Shown: positions 1 through 5,389 of the stretch, one piece after another
How positions within the stretch are numbered: position 1 is the first letter of the stretch
Layout of the letters: each line of letters begins with the position of its first letter
Source: Candidatus Poseidoniaceae archaeon
GTDB taxonomy: Archaea; Thermoplasmatota; Poseidoniia; Poseidoniales; Poseidoniaceae
Length of the DNA stretch: 5,389 bases
Reading direction: 5' to 3'
Assembly: GCA_022425185.1 (NCBI GenBank)
Contig: JAKMFY010000219.1
Location: 1 to 5,389 of the forward strand
Notes under the pieces: generated by a model
What the model saw: only the letters and a program-made list of their open reading frames with translations
Database searches by the model: none
Told to the model about the DNA's origin: nothing
Made by a program: the position numbers and the translations under genes

Positions 1-1106
1 ACATCCAACAGAATATCTCTCAACATTTTCAGACGGTCTGTTCCTTTTGATGGCGCATCAACTGTTTCTACAGATTCTTGACCAAGTTGCTGTTGCCCCG
101 ACTTTCCTTCAGCTTCATCACAGGCCATGAGAAAGATGCGTTGTAATCGGTCAAATTCGACTTTTCGTTCTTCAAATTCGGCAGGCTCATTCAATATTTC
201 TCTAAAGAAATCACCCATTCGAGATCGAAGTTTTTTCATGACTTCAAGTGCCCATGAAGCCATTTGTGCATTTAATTCAGCAACATCTCCACCCATACGG
301 GCTGAATTTTCAGCTACTGTCCCAGCATATTCTTCCAGTTCAAACGTAGCGTTTCGCACAACAGTAGGCGTGAATCTTCGCTGCATTCCCATACGGATTC
401 TGTCAGGAAGGTTGTGGGCTTCATCAACAATAACGATGATGTTTGAGAGATCTAATTCCATTGCCTTAAGGGACGCTTCTCGTACAGCGTCAACGAAGAG
501 GTGGTTGTAATCACCGACGAAGACATCCGTTGAGGATACTGCTTCTCTTGCTGCTTTCCATGGGCATGTGAGCGTAGGTACTCCATGCTCAGTATGCGTC
601 TTAGCCATCTGAACGAGTTCTTCAACATGGAGTGGGTCAGATAGAATTCTATGCCTCAATCCTGGTGCTGGCGTTGTAAATGGTTTACATGACCTTTCAG
701 ATCGTGCCTGGCTGCAAAGAAGAGAAAACAGAGCGTGTCCTTCATTCGCAAATGGTTGTACACACATACTCGATTGGCCAACCATGTCGACAAGGCGTAC
801 CTTATCTTCTCGTGGCCGTCTTGCATTTATTCTACGTACAGTATCAACGACAATTTTGTGCTGACTTTGTCGGGATGTGAGGAAGAATATTGTTCGAGGT
901 CCATCGCTGGTCCTTGCTGCCTCTATGGCTGCTGCCAAGGCTGCAGCAGTTTTCCCGATACCTGTAGGTGCTGCTGCGAGATGATGTCCTCTTCTCTTGA
1001 GGGCACTAAGGCAGTCCCCAATCATTTCAAGTTGGCCAGGTCTTGCTTTTTCATGAGCGAGGTAAGGGATTCCACCTCCTTGAATTGGGTTTTCCGCCTC
1101 ACTCAT
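1..1106 (-). CDS. XPD/Rad3-family superfamily 2 DNA helicase with Fe-S cluster domain, N-terminal part (3' end off window)
   Basis: This reading frame is open from an ATG at 1106 to the left edge, giving 368 residues with no stop. Seen in the translation: a Q-like motif RPGQ (residues 22-25), Walker A APTGIGKT (46-53), motif Ia FFLTSRQSQ (74-82) and a DEAH box (228-231) after a hydrophobic strand. Four cysteines at 115, 131, 140 and 181 lie between Walker A and the DEAH box. C181 is followed by PWKAARE, matching the CPYxxAR signature of the XPD Fe-S domain, and VFVGDYNHLF (195-204) matches the motif before motif II. XPD, FancJ and DinG relatives are ATP-driven 5'-3' DNA helicases in repair. 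The Fe-S cluster is inferred from cysteine order and the C181 context. Residues 250-368 would be the Arch domain region, and helicase domain 2 is missing at the edge. The start has no Shine-Dalgarno at normal spacing but has a TATA-like element about 26 bp upstream, so it may be leaderless. Whether it is XPD proper or a DinG-like relative cannot be settled from this half. Confidence 0.87.
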   Translation of the reverse strand, partial: MSEAENPIQGGGIPYLAHEKARPGQLEMIGDCLSALKRRGHHLAAAPTGIGKTAAALAAAIEAARTSDGPRTIFFLTSRQSQHKIVVDTVRRINARRPREDKVRLVDMVGQSSMCVQPFANEGHALFSLLCSQARSERSCKPFTTPAPGLRHRILSDPLHVEELVQMAKTHTEHGVPTLTCPWKAAREAVSSTDVFVGDYNHLFVDAVREASLKAMELDLSNIIVIVDEAHNLPDRIRMGMQRRFTPTVVRNATFELEEYAGTVAENSARMGGDVAELNAQMASWALEVMKKLRSRMGDFFREILNEPAEFEERKVEFDRLQRIFLMACDEAEGKSGQQQLGQESVETVDAPSKGTDRLKMLRDILLD

Positions 1107-1129
1107 AATGTTAGAACAATGACGACCCC

Positions 1130-1135
1130 TCTAAA
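1130..1135 (-). promoter_or_regulatory. Candidate TATA element of the helicase gene
   Basis: The minus strand reads TTTAGA here, centred about 26 bp before the ATG at 1106. That is the spacing expected if transcription starts at the start codon (leaderless archaeal mRNA). The match to the archaeal TATA consensus is only partial, so this is a weak inference. Confidence 0.3.
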
Positions 1136-1172
1136 GGATTCGGTCGAAAGCCTGCGCTAATTGGAATCAGTT

Positions 1173-1198
1173 GTGTCGCAGAGTGGGGTCTACGACAC
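1173..1198. repeat. Imperfect hairpin in the helicase upstream region
   Basis: GTGTCG (1173-1178) pairs with CGACAC (1193-1198). After one C/A mismatch, AGA (1180-1182) pairs with TCT (1189-1191) around the loop GTGGGG. The last bases run into an ACACGTGT palindrome (1195-1202). On the minus strand the hairpin lies 18 bp after the stop of the possible 66-codon gene and about 67 bp before the helicase start, so it could end transcription or act in a leader. There is no T-run after it on the minus strand, which weakens the terminator reading. Confidence 0.45.
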
Positions 1199-1215
1199 GT
1201 GTGGGGATCCTGCCG

Positions 1216-1416
1216 TCAAGAGACTGGCGTGGAATCGTTGTCCTCCCGGCCGTCATCCGGGAGGTTGTGGGGGTCGTGGTGTTGGGGTCCACGGAGGCCG
1301 AGTTGTGCAAGACGGGCACGTACACGTAAGTTAGCTAAGCCATGCAAGTTCAGCCGACCTTGCACGTCCTTGAAGGAGGCATTCGGAAGCGTGTTATCTT
1401 CTTCGTGCCAAATCAT
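1216..1416 (-). CDS. Possible small hypothetical protein (66 aa)
   Basis: I do not recognise this protein. It starts at an ATG 30 bp downstream of the RHH stop on the same strand, behind a purine-rich GAGGGGATGGG stretch that could serve for ribosome binding. The product is hydrophilic, with a basic centre (HGLANLRVRARLAQLGLRG, about 25-43) and a His/Asp/Pro-rich tail; no membrane segment or signal peptide is visible. About 61% of its third codon positions are G or C, mostly C in Asn, Asp and His codons, which is compatible with coding. Against it are its short length, lack of a known family, and a strong hairpin inside the frame (1242-1264) that might mean the DNA is selected as RNA. A 97-codon frame overlaps it on the other strand (1199-1492) and has a less protein-like, Ser/Arg/Cys/Trp-rich translation. 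If real, it would lie in an RHH - small protein - helicase series. Confidence 0.38.
   Translation of the reverse strand: MIWHEEDNTLPNASFKDVQGRLNLHGLANLRVRARLAQLGLRGPQHHDPHNLPDDGREDNDSTPVS
1242..1264. repeat. Perfect 8-bp GC-rich hairpin
   Basis: CCTCCCGG (1242-1249) and CCGGGAGG (1257-1264) are exact reverse complements around a 7-nt loop. It is the most stable stem I found in the window and lies in a locally GC-rich patch (about 1200-1320) that contrasts with the AT-rich genes around it. It falls inside the possible 66-codon gene. It is not followed by a T-run on either strand, so it is not an obvious terminator. Confidence 0.55.
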
Positions 1417-1446
1417 CCCATCCCCTCTCTGCTCTCACCGCTTTTT

Positions 1447-1821
1447 TTACTGGTGGTATTCCTTACGTTTAATGGTCGCATCACGTGATTGATCAACGGC
1501 CTGTTGGAGTTTGGTTTGTTCTGTCTCGGCTTCCATTAACTTCTGCTTGACATACAGGTGCATGCCTTCTGATGCAGCCTGTTCGTGGGAAGTGCCGTAG
1601 AGTTCGTACAATGCAGCTAGATTTTGCTCCATCATGCGACCGATTGGGATTCGAACACTCTTCATGCCTGGCAATTGAGCTTGCCCATGAAGAAATTGTT
1701 GGATGGCAAGACGAATGACGTCGGAACGGGTGTTCAACCCTGCATCTCCAACGAGCATGTCCAATCCTTGCATTGTATCTGCATCAAGTCGAATTGATGT
1801 CAATGTGCTTGGGTTGCTCAT
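1447..1821 (-). CDS. Ribbon-helix-helix (CopG/NikR/MetJ-fold) DNA-binding protein with C-terminal extension, 124 aa
   Basis: A likely transcriptional repressor. Residues 6-13 (TLTSIRLD) form the DNA-contacting beta strand. Residues 14-28 form the first helix, and LNTRSDVIRLAIQQFL (29-44) gives the turn and second helix with the N-x-R-S-x-x-I-R pattern of the fold. RHH proteins dimerise through this unit. The remaining ~78 residues are unusual for a minimal CopG protein: a stretch KSVRIPIGRMMEQNLAALYELYG (54-76) is followed by a charged helix, probably coiled coil (about 92-120). I recognise no ligand-binding domain there. The ATG at 1821 is preferred over one at 1884 because GGAGGG (1828-1833) sits 6 bp before it, and a TATA-like box (1856-1864) lies between the two, so the longer form would begin upstream of its own promoter. 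The divergent operator array at 1865-1904 suggests autoregulation. An antitoxin is another known RHH role, but no toxin gene is visible. Confidence 0.86.
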   Translation of the reverse strand: MSNPSTLTSIRLDADTMQGLDMLVGDAGLNTRSDVIRLAIQQFLHGQAQLPGMKSVRIPIGRMMEQNLAALYELYGTSHEQAASEGMHLYVKQKLMEAETEQTKLQQAVDQSRDATIKRKEYHQ

Positions 1822-1827
1822 TTCTTG

Positions 1828-1833
1828 CCCTCC
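1828..1833 (-). promoter_or_regulatory. Shine-Dalgarno site that sets the RHH start
   Basis: The minus strand reads GGAGGG 6 nt before the ATG at 1821. It is the best-placed ribosome binding site in the window and decides for the 124-residue form over the 145-residue one. Confidence 0.75.
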
Positions 1834-1855
1834 TAACTCTACGGAGTACAATGTA

Positions 1856-1864
1856 GCATATAAA
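1856..1864 (-). promoter_or_regulatory. Archaeal TATA box of the RHH gene
   Basis: The minus strand reads TTTATATGC, close to the archaeal TATA consensus TTTATATA. Its centre predicts a transcript start about 26 bp downstream, near 1834, giving a very short leader that just includes the Shine-Dalgarno. Its upstream (BRE) side touches the first copy of the 9-bp repeat array, so a bound repressor would block TFB/TBP. Confidence 0.6.
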
Positions 1865-1904
1865 GTAATACGTTTGTGATACATTATGTATTACGCTGTA
1901 TTTC
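1865..1904. promoter_or_regulatory. Four-copy dyad-symmetric operator array between the divergent genes
   Basis: Two plus-strand copies, GTAATACGT (1865-1873) and GTGATACAT (1876-1884), start 11 bp apart. Two minus-strand copies follow: GTAATACAT (1894-1886) and a weaker GAAATACAG (1904-1896), 10 bp apart. Consensus is near GTRATACRT. The array is symmetric about 1885; its core 1879-1891 is a perfect palindrome (ATACAT-T-ATGTAT), extending to 1876-1894 with one mismatched pair. Copies one helical turn apart suit cooperative binding of RHH dimers on one DNA face. It lies between the TATA elements of the RHH gene and of the gene at 1945, so one occupied array could shut both. That the local RHH protein binds it is inference. 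Confidence 0.65.
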
Positions 1905-1906
1905 AG

Positions 1907-1916
1907 TAGATAAATT
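1907..1916 (+). promoter_or_regulatory. Candidate TATA element of the two-repeat protein gene
   Basis: TAGATAAATT is centred about 33 bp before the ATG at 1945, predicting a transcript start near 1938 and an almost leaderless mRNA. That agrees with the absence of a Shine-Dalgarno before this start. The outermost operator copy ends 3 bp upstream, in the BRE position. Confidence 0.45.
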
Positions 1917-1944
1917 CTAAACCCTGCTGCCCTGTCCTGCGTTT

Positions 1945-2388
1945 ATGCTGGAAGACACCCCTGGGAACCGCCTCTACCTTCGTTTGGTCGAAACCGCTCT
2001 TGAAGATTCAATTGTTACTGATGATGAAGCTGCAATTCTCCGCATCCTGTCTCACGTACTTGGAGTCCAACCCAGCGATACAGCCTTTTGCATTTCAATA
2101 GCAAAAGGTGACGAACAATCACCATTCGATAAGAATGAATCTTTTCTAGAAATGCCCATGGGGAGTGTTTCGACATACCAATCTGCTCTTATTGCAGCAT
2201 TAGATGATGAAATTATTACCGAAGATGAGTGGGCTTTACTCGATCATTTGAGACAACTTTTGGGAATACAACCCGATCAACATGGTATGATCGAGGAAGC
2301 AATTCATGAAATGTCTGACGTTGATGAACAAGGTAGAAAAAGACTTGAACGACTTGAGCGATTTATCACCGTGTGTCCGTTTGCTTGA
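1945..2388 (+). CDS. Acidic two-repeat helical protein, TerB-like/EF-hand-like modules, 147 aa
   Basis: No exact family is recognised. The protein contains two copies of one module: residues 11-54 and 78-122. In the ungapped core (17-43 against 84-110) 14 of 27 residues are identical, including A-L-x-D-x-I-x-T-x-D-E at each start and L-G-x-Q-P at each end. Each module reads as helix, acidic loop (SIVTDDEAA and EIITEDEWA), then helix. The phrase resembles the acidic loop between helices of TerB-type tellurite-resistance domains and, more loosely, a metal-binding EF-hand loop. The linker 55-77 is polar and the tail (124-147) is charged and helical, ending in CPFA. No signal peptide or membrane segment is seen, so it is probably cytosolic. 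Four neighbouring Asp/Glu per loop could bind a divalent ion, but this is a guess. It starts without a Shine-Dalgarno and shares its promoter region with the divergent RHH gene, suggesting common control. Confidence 0.78.
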   Translation: MLEDTPGNRLYLRLVETALEDSIVTDDEAAILRILSHVLGVQPSDTAFCISIAKGDEQSPFDKNESFLEMPMGSVSTYQSALIAALDDEIITEDEWALLDHLRQLLGIQPDQHGMIEEAIHEMSDVDEQGRKRLERLERFITVCPFA

Positions 2389-2390
2389 AC

Positions 2391-2399
2391 CTTAAAAAA
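2391..2399 (+). promoter_or_regulatory. Weak candidate TATA element upstream of gdhA
   Basis: CTTAAAAAA just after the stop at 2388 is the most TATA-like string in the 88-bp gap before gdhA. It would give a transcript start near 2421 and a leader of roughly 55 nt carrying the two Shine-Dalgarno-like sequences. ATTAGAAAC (2431-2439) is an alternative with a shorter leader. The same A-run lies in the loop of a weak 5-bp stem GAACC/GGTTC. Confidence 0.25.
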
Positions 2400-2446
2400 A
2401 CGGTTCTTCGCTGCTCGACGAATAACAACCATTAGAAACAGTTTGA

Positions 2447-3832
<1,386 letters not shown>

Positions 3833-3846
3833 TTTCTCTGTTCTTT
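3833..3846 (+). terminator. Candidate T-rich terminator after gdhA
   Basis: Directly after the gdhA stop the plus strand reads TTTCTCTGTTCTTT, with no stem. Archaeal RNA polymerase terminates at T-rich tracts on the non-template strand. The tract fills the 12-bp gap to the convergent membrane-protein gene and overlaps its last two bases. Confidence 0.4.
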
Positions 3847-4327
3847 ACAATGCAGCGATGGTAATGGCCATTCCCAGTATGTAGATTAAGCCTACAGCTA
3901 AGAGAATTGATCCAAGCACGATGTTGGTAATTGCCCAACCATTGCCTTGTCCGTGAGTCTTATTATGATCGAGCATTTTCGAATAAAAAATAATTTCACA
4001 GACGAATGCAGCATTAAACGCTAAACAACATGTTCCTCCTCCTAAAGCCAGAGCTAACTCACTTTCTGTGCTTATTCCTACACCAAGGCTAAGGAAGTAG
4101 GTAAGTAAACCTGAACCTATGAGAATATAACTCACTGTACGGGTTTGATGTTTGAATTTAGGCACTTGAATGTAAACAATGCCTTGCTGTTGAATTGGTT
4201 GCACCATAGATTCTGGGGGTACTTGTTGTTGAATTTGCACTGGATTCGGTGATGGATTGATTTGCATCGAGGGTGGTTGTTCGTCGACTTGTCCCCAAAA
4301 TTGAGACTCTTTTTCATCGGGCTGCAT
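3845..4327 (-). CDS. Three-helix membrane protein with Pro/Gln-rich N-terminal tail, 160 aa
   Basis: No family is recognised. Residues 1-60 form a soluble tail rich in Gln and Pro (for example NPSPNPVQIQQQVPPE, 24-39), probably disordered. Hydrophobic segments follow at about 65-84, 91-114 and 131-159. The second contains a CC pair (100-101) and a further Cys at 110. The loop KMLDHNKTHGQGNGW (117-131) between helices 2 and 3 is polar with His and Asn. KFKHQTR (57-63) before helix 1 favours a cytoplasmic tail by the positive-inside rule, which puts the C-terminus outside. The gene starts 20 bp after the archaellin-like gene on the same strand with no Shine-Dalgarno, so it is probably co-transcribed with it. 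It converges on gdhA. A role in surface-filament assembly is possible only by position. The single-residue overlap of composition with many short tail-anchored archaeal proteins gives no function. Confidence 0.76.
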   Translation of the reverse strand: MQPDEKESQFWGQVDEQPPSMQINPSPNPVQIQQQVPPESMVQPIQQQGIVYIQVPKFKHQTRTVSYILIGSGLLTYFLSLGVGISTESELALALGGGTCCLAFNAAFVCEIIFYSKMLDHNKTHGQGNGWAITNIVLGSILLAVGLIYILGMAITIAAL

Positions 4328-4347
4328 ATTTTTGCGTGGAATTCTAC

Positions 4348-4950
4348 TTATGTAACAGATTCCCCTACTGCAAATGTATTGACTTGCAACTCTTGTGTTG
4401 TATGCCCACCAAATGGAAGGTAGATTGTATAGTATGCTTTTATTCCTTGATCATGAATGTACTGTGGCCCACATTCATCACCATTAGCGTCATCATCAGT
4501 ACCTCCATCTACTCCGATGAAGTAACGTTTTCCAGATTCAAGTGATTCAGGTTCTGCAATTTCATCTCCCACTTCCCATATTGCTACACCAGGATCTGGT
4601 CCTGAAGCCCATGTCCCTAAATCTCCAGTTTTTCGGTGCATTGTTCCAGTATCATCAACACACCATAAAACGAAACCCACATCTTCGACTTGCACTTCTT
4701 TCCCAAGGCTTTGATATTCGATCATGAAAAGGTAGTCATCATACGCATCATGTATCCAGGCGCCAACAAAAACAACCTGTGTATGCGCTTCTTTGGAGGT
4801 TGTTGCCACAACAGCCTCAGTTTTTTCTGATATAATTTCGAGTTGTAAAATCATCACCGAAGCAGACGAAACTATCGCAATTAGAGTACCTACAAAAAGA
4901 ATCATTGCGCCTAATCCAACTTGGGCAAGAATATCTTCCTTTTCTTTCAT
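4348..4950 (-). CDS. Archaellin/type IV pilin-like surface protein, 200 aa
   Basis: Residues 9-35 (AQVGLGAMILFVGTLIAIV and onward) form one hydrophobic helix after a short charged start, the class III signal arrangement of archaellins, which usually read (K/R)(G/A)-Q-x-G-(I/L)-G. Cleavage is expected between A9 and Q10, leaving Gly at +3. Position -2 is Leu instead of the usual basic residue, which is odd. The rest (about 45-200) is a polar, acidic, strand-rich ectodomain with archaellin-like blocks: a strand pair around 73-98 (YLFMIEYQ to GFVLWCVDD), E-S-G-x-x-Y-F-I-G-V (138-147) and the closing IYLPFGGHTTQEL (176-188). Cys97 and Cys160 could form a disulfide outside the cell. The start lies 4 bp after the stop of a similar gene, so translation is probably coupled. 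It is likely a filament subunit of an archaellum or archaeal pilus; a minor pilin or anchor protein of the FlaF/FlaG kind is the alternative. Confidence 0.76.
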   Translation of the reverse strand: MKEKEDILAQVGLGAMILFVGTLIAIVSSASVMILQLEIISEKTEAVVATTSKEAHTQVVFVGAWIHDAYDDYLFMIEYQSLGKEVQVEDVGFVLWCVDDTGTMHRKTGDLGTWASGPDPGVAIWEVGDEIAEPESLESGKRYFIGVDGGTDDDANGDECGPQYIHDQGIKAYYTIYLPFGGHTTQELQVNTFAVGESVT

Positions 4951-4954
4951 AGTA

Positions 4955-5389
4955 TCAACTCATTAAATCAAAGCCAGAAGATGCTCCATTTGGCACAAAG
5001 AAATCAATTTCTGTAGTTCTTCCCTGTTCAACTGCTATGACCAAAGAACCAGCATAATCGTGTTTTAAGTCATAATCACCATTTGCGTTAGGACTTGTTA
5101 ATTCCAACACAATGTGATAATACACACCTGGTTCAAATTCAGTAATCGCACCTTGAGTAAATCCATTTCCTGTCAAGGGAGTGGCAAAATCGAAATCTCC
5201 TGAGGAGTAATCCAGTTTATTGTTAGTAGGGTGCCCTACTCTATTTTCATCATCGCCTAAGACCACCCACTTGACGGATGTATCTGAGATCGGTTCTGAT
5301 GCATATGGAAACTTGAATGTAAGGTACAGTTGATCATTTGTATTGTCAACTAGGTCGAGGTTTTGTATCTCAAAAGATAAGATATATGG
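4955..5389 (-). CDS. Archaellin-like protein, C-terminal 144 residues (5' end off window)
   Basis: The frame is open from the right edge to a stop at 4955-4957. A GTG at 5266 is only an internal Val codon, since the frame continues 41 codons upstream with protein-like sequence. The visible part is an acidic, strand-rich domain. LTFKFPYASEPISDTSVKWVV (counted from the edge, about 23-43) resembles the archaellin block in which a strand, a Gly/Ser-Pro-Ile turn and a second strand follow each other. The end matches the neighbouring archaellin-like protein: E-P-G-x-x-Y (86-91) against E-S-G-x-x-Y, ANGD (102-105) against ANGD at similar spacing, and G-x-T-T-E (123-127) against G-x-T-T-Q. The two are therefore probably tandem paralogues in one operon, this one upstream. 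The N-terminal helix that would prove an archaellin lies outside the window; a FlaF/FlaG-like beta-sandwich protein is the main alternative. Confidence 0.72.
   Translation of the reverse strand, partial: PYILSFEIQNLDLVDNTNDQLYLTFKFPYASEPISDTSVKWVVLGDDENRVGHPTNNKLDYSSGDFDFATPLTGNGFTQGAITEFEPGVYYHIVLELTSPNANGDYDLKHDYAGSLVIAVEQGRTTEIDFFVPNGASSGFDLMS

Noticed and set aside
127..510. Plus-strand open frame of 127 codons, and similar frames at 680-880 and 735-1160
   Set aside because: They lie opposite the XPD helicase frame, whose motifs are clear; their translations are Ser/Arg/Cys-rich and resemble no family.
1060..1106. A frameshift near the helicase start
   Set aside because: Re-reading the bases at 1065-1075 (ATCCCTTAC on the minus strand) shows MSEAENPIQGGGIPYLAHEK to be in one frame.
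1150..1420. A known archaeal structural RNA (RNase P, SRP RNA) or tRNA in the GC-rich patch
   Set aside because: I see no T-loop or anticodon arrangement, no SRP helix 8 motif, and no RNase P conserved regions.
1199..1492. Plus-strand 97-codon frame
   Set aside because: It overlaps the 3' end of the RHH gene and the minus-strand small ORF, with Trp/Ser/Arg/Cys-rich translation typical of an antisense shadow.
1822..1884. N-terminal extension of the RHH protein by 21 residues from the ATG at 1884
   Set aside because: The extension contains the TATA-like box and part of the operator, lacks protein-like character, and the ATG at 1821 has a well-placed GGAGGG.
2387..2406. GAACC/GGTTC stem as an intrinsic terminator of the two-repeat protein gene
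   Set aside because: Only 5 bp with a 10-nt A-rich loop and no following T-run; the A-run may rather belong to the gdhA promoter.
4273..4545. Plus-strand 90-codon frame, and another at 4542-4727
   Set aside because: They run antisense to the membrane protein and archaellin-like genes, crossing their boundary, with no protein-like features.
4955..5266. A separate 103-residue gene starting at GTG 5266
   Set aside because: The frame continues without a stop to the window edge with strand-rich, archaellin-like sequence, so GTG 5266 is an internal Val codon.

Overview
The window looks like a piece of a moderately AT-rich archaeal chromosome, most likely a planktonic marine euryarchaeon related to Marine Group II/III (Poseidoniales-like). 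This placement is inferred from an XPD-type Fe-S helicase, archaellin-like proteins, archaeal TATA-box promoters and leaderless-looking starts. They sit beside a glutamate dehydrogenase of the roughly 450-residue bacterial type. No rRNA, tRNA, CRISPR or insertion sequence was found.

Left third, minus strand (1-1821). A ribbon-helix-helix DNA-binding protein (1447-1821) reads towards a possible 66-codon small gene (1216-1416) and then the N-terminal 368 residues of an XPD/Rad3-family DNA helicase that runs off the left edge (1-1106). The stretch between the helicase and the RHH gene is locally GC-rich and holds two good hairpins (1173-1198 and 1242-1264).

Divergent promoter (1822-1944). The RHH gene and a plus-strand gene for a two-repeat acidic helical protein (1945-2388, TerB-like in flavour) start back to back. 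Between their two TATA-like elements lies a dyad-symmetric array of four copies of a 9-bp motif close to GTRATACRT. It is probably the operator for the RHH protein and would let it control both genes at once.

Middle (2477-3832). gdhA encodes a complete hexameric NADP-type glutamate dehydrogenase, which links 2-oxoglutarate and ammonium to glutamate. An 11-bp palindrome touches its start codon, and the best Shine-Dalgarno sequence serves an out-of-frame 20-codon GTG ORF instead.

Right part, minus strand (3845-5389). Three closely spaced genes read leftwards: the C-terminal 144 residues of an archaellin-like protein (off the right edge), a complete archaellin/pilin-like protein with a class III-like signal helix (4348-4950), and a three-helix membrane protein with a Pro/Gln-rich tail (3845-4327). 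The first two look like diverged tandem paralogues and suggest an archaellum or archaeal pilus locus continuing to the right. The cluster converges on gdhA with a 12-bp gap.
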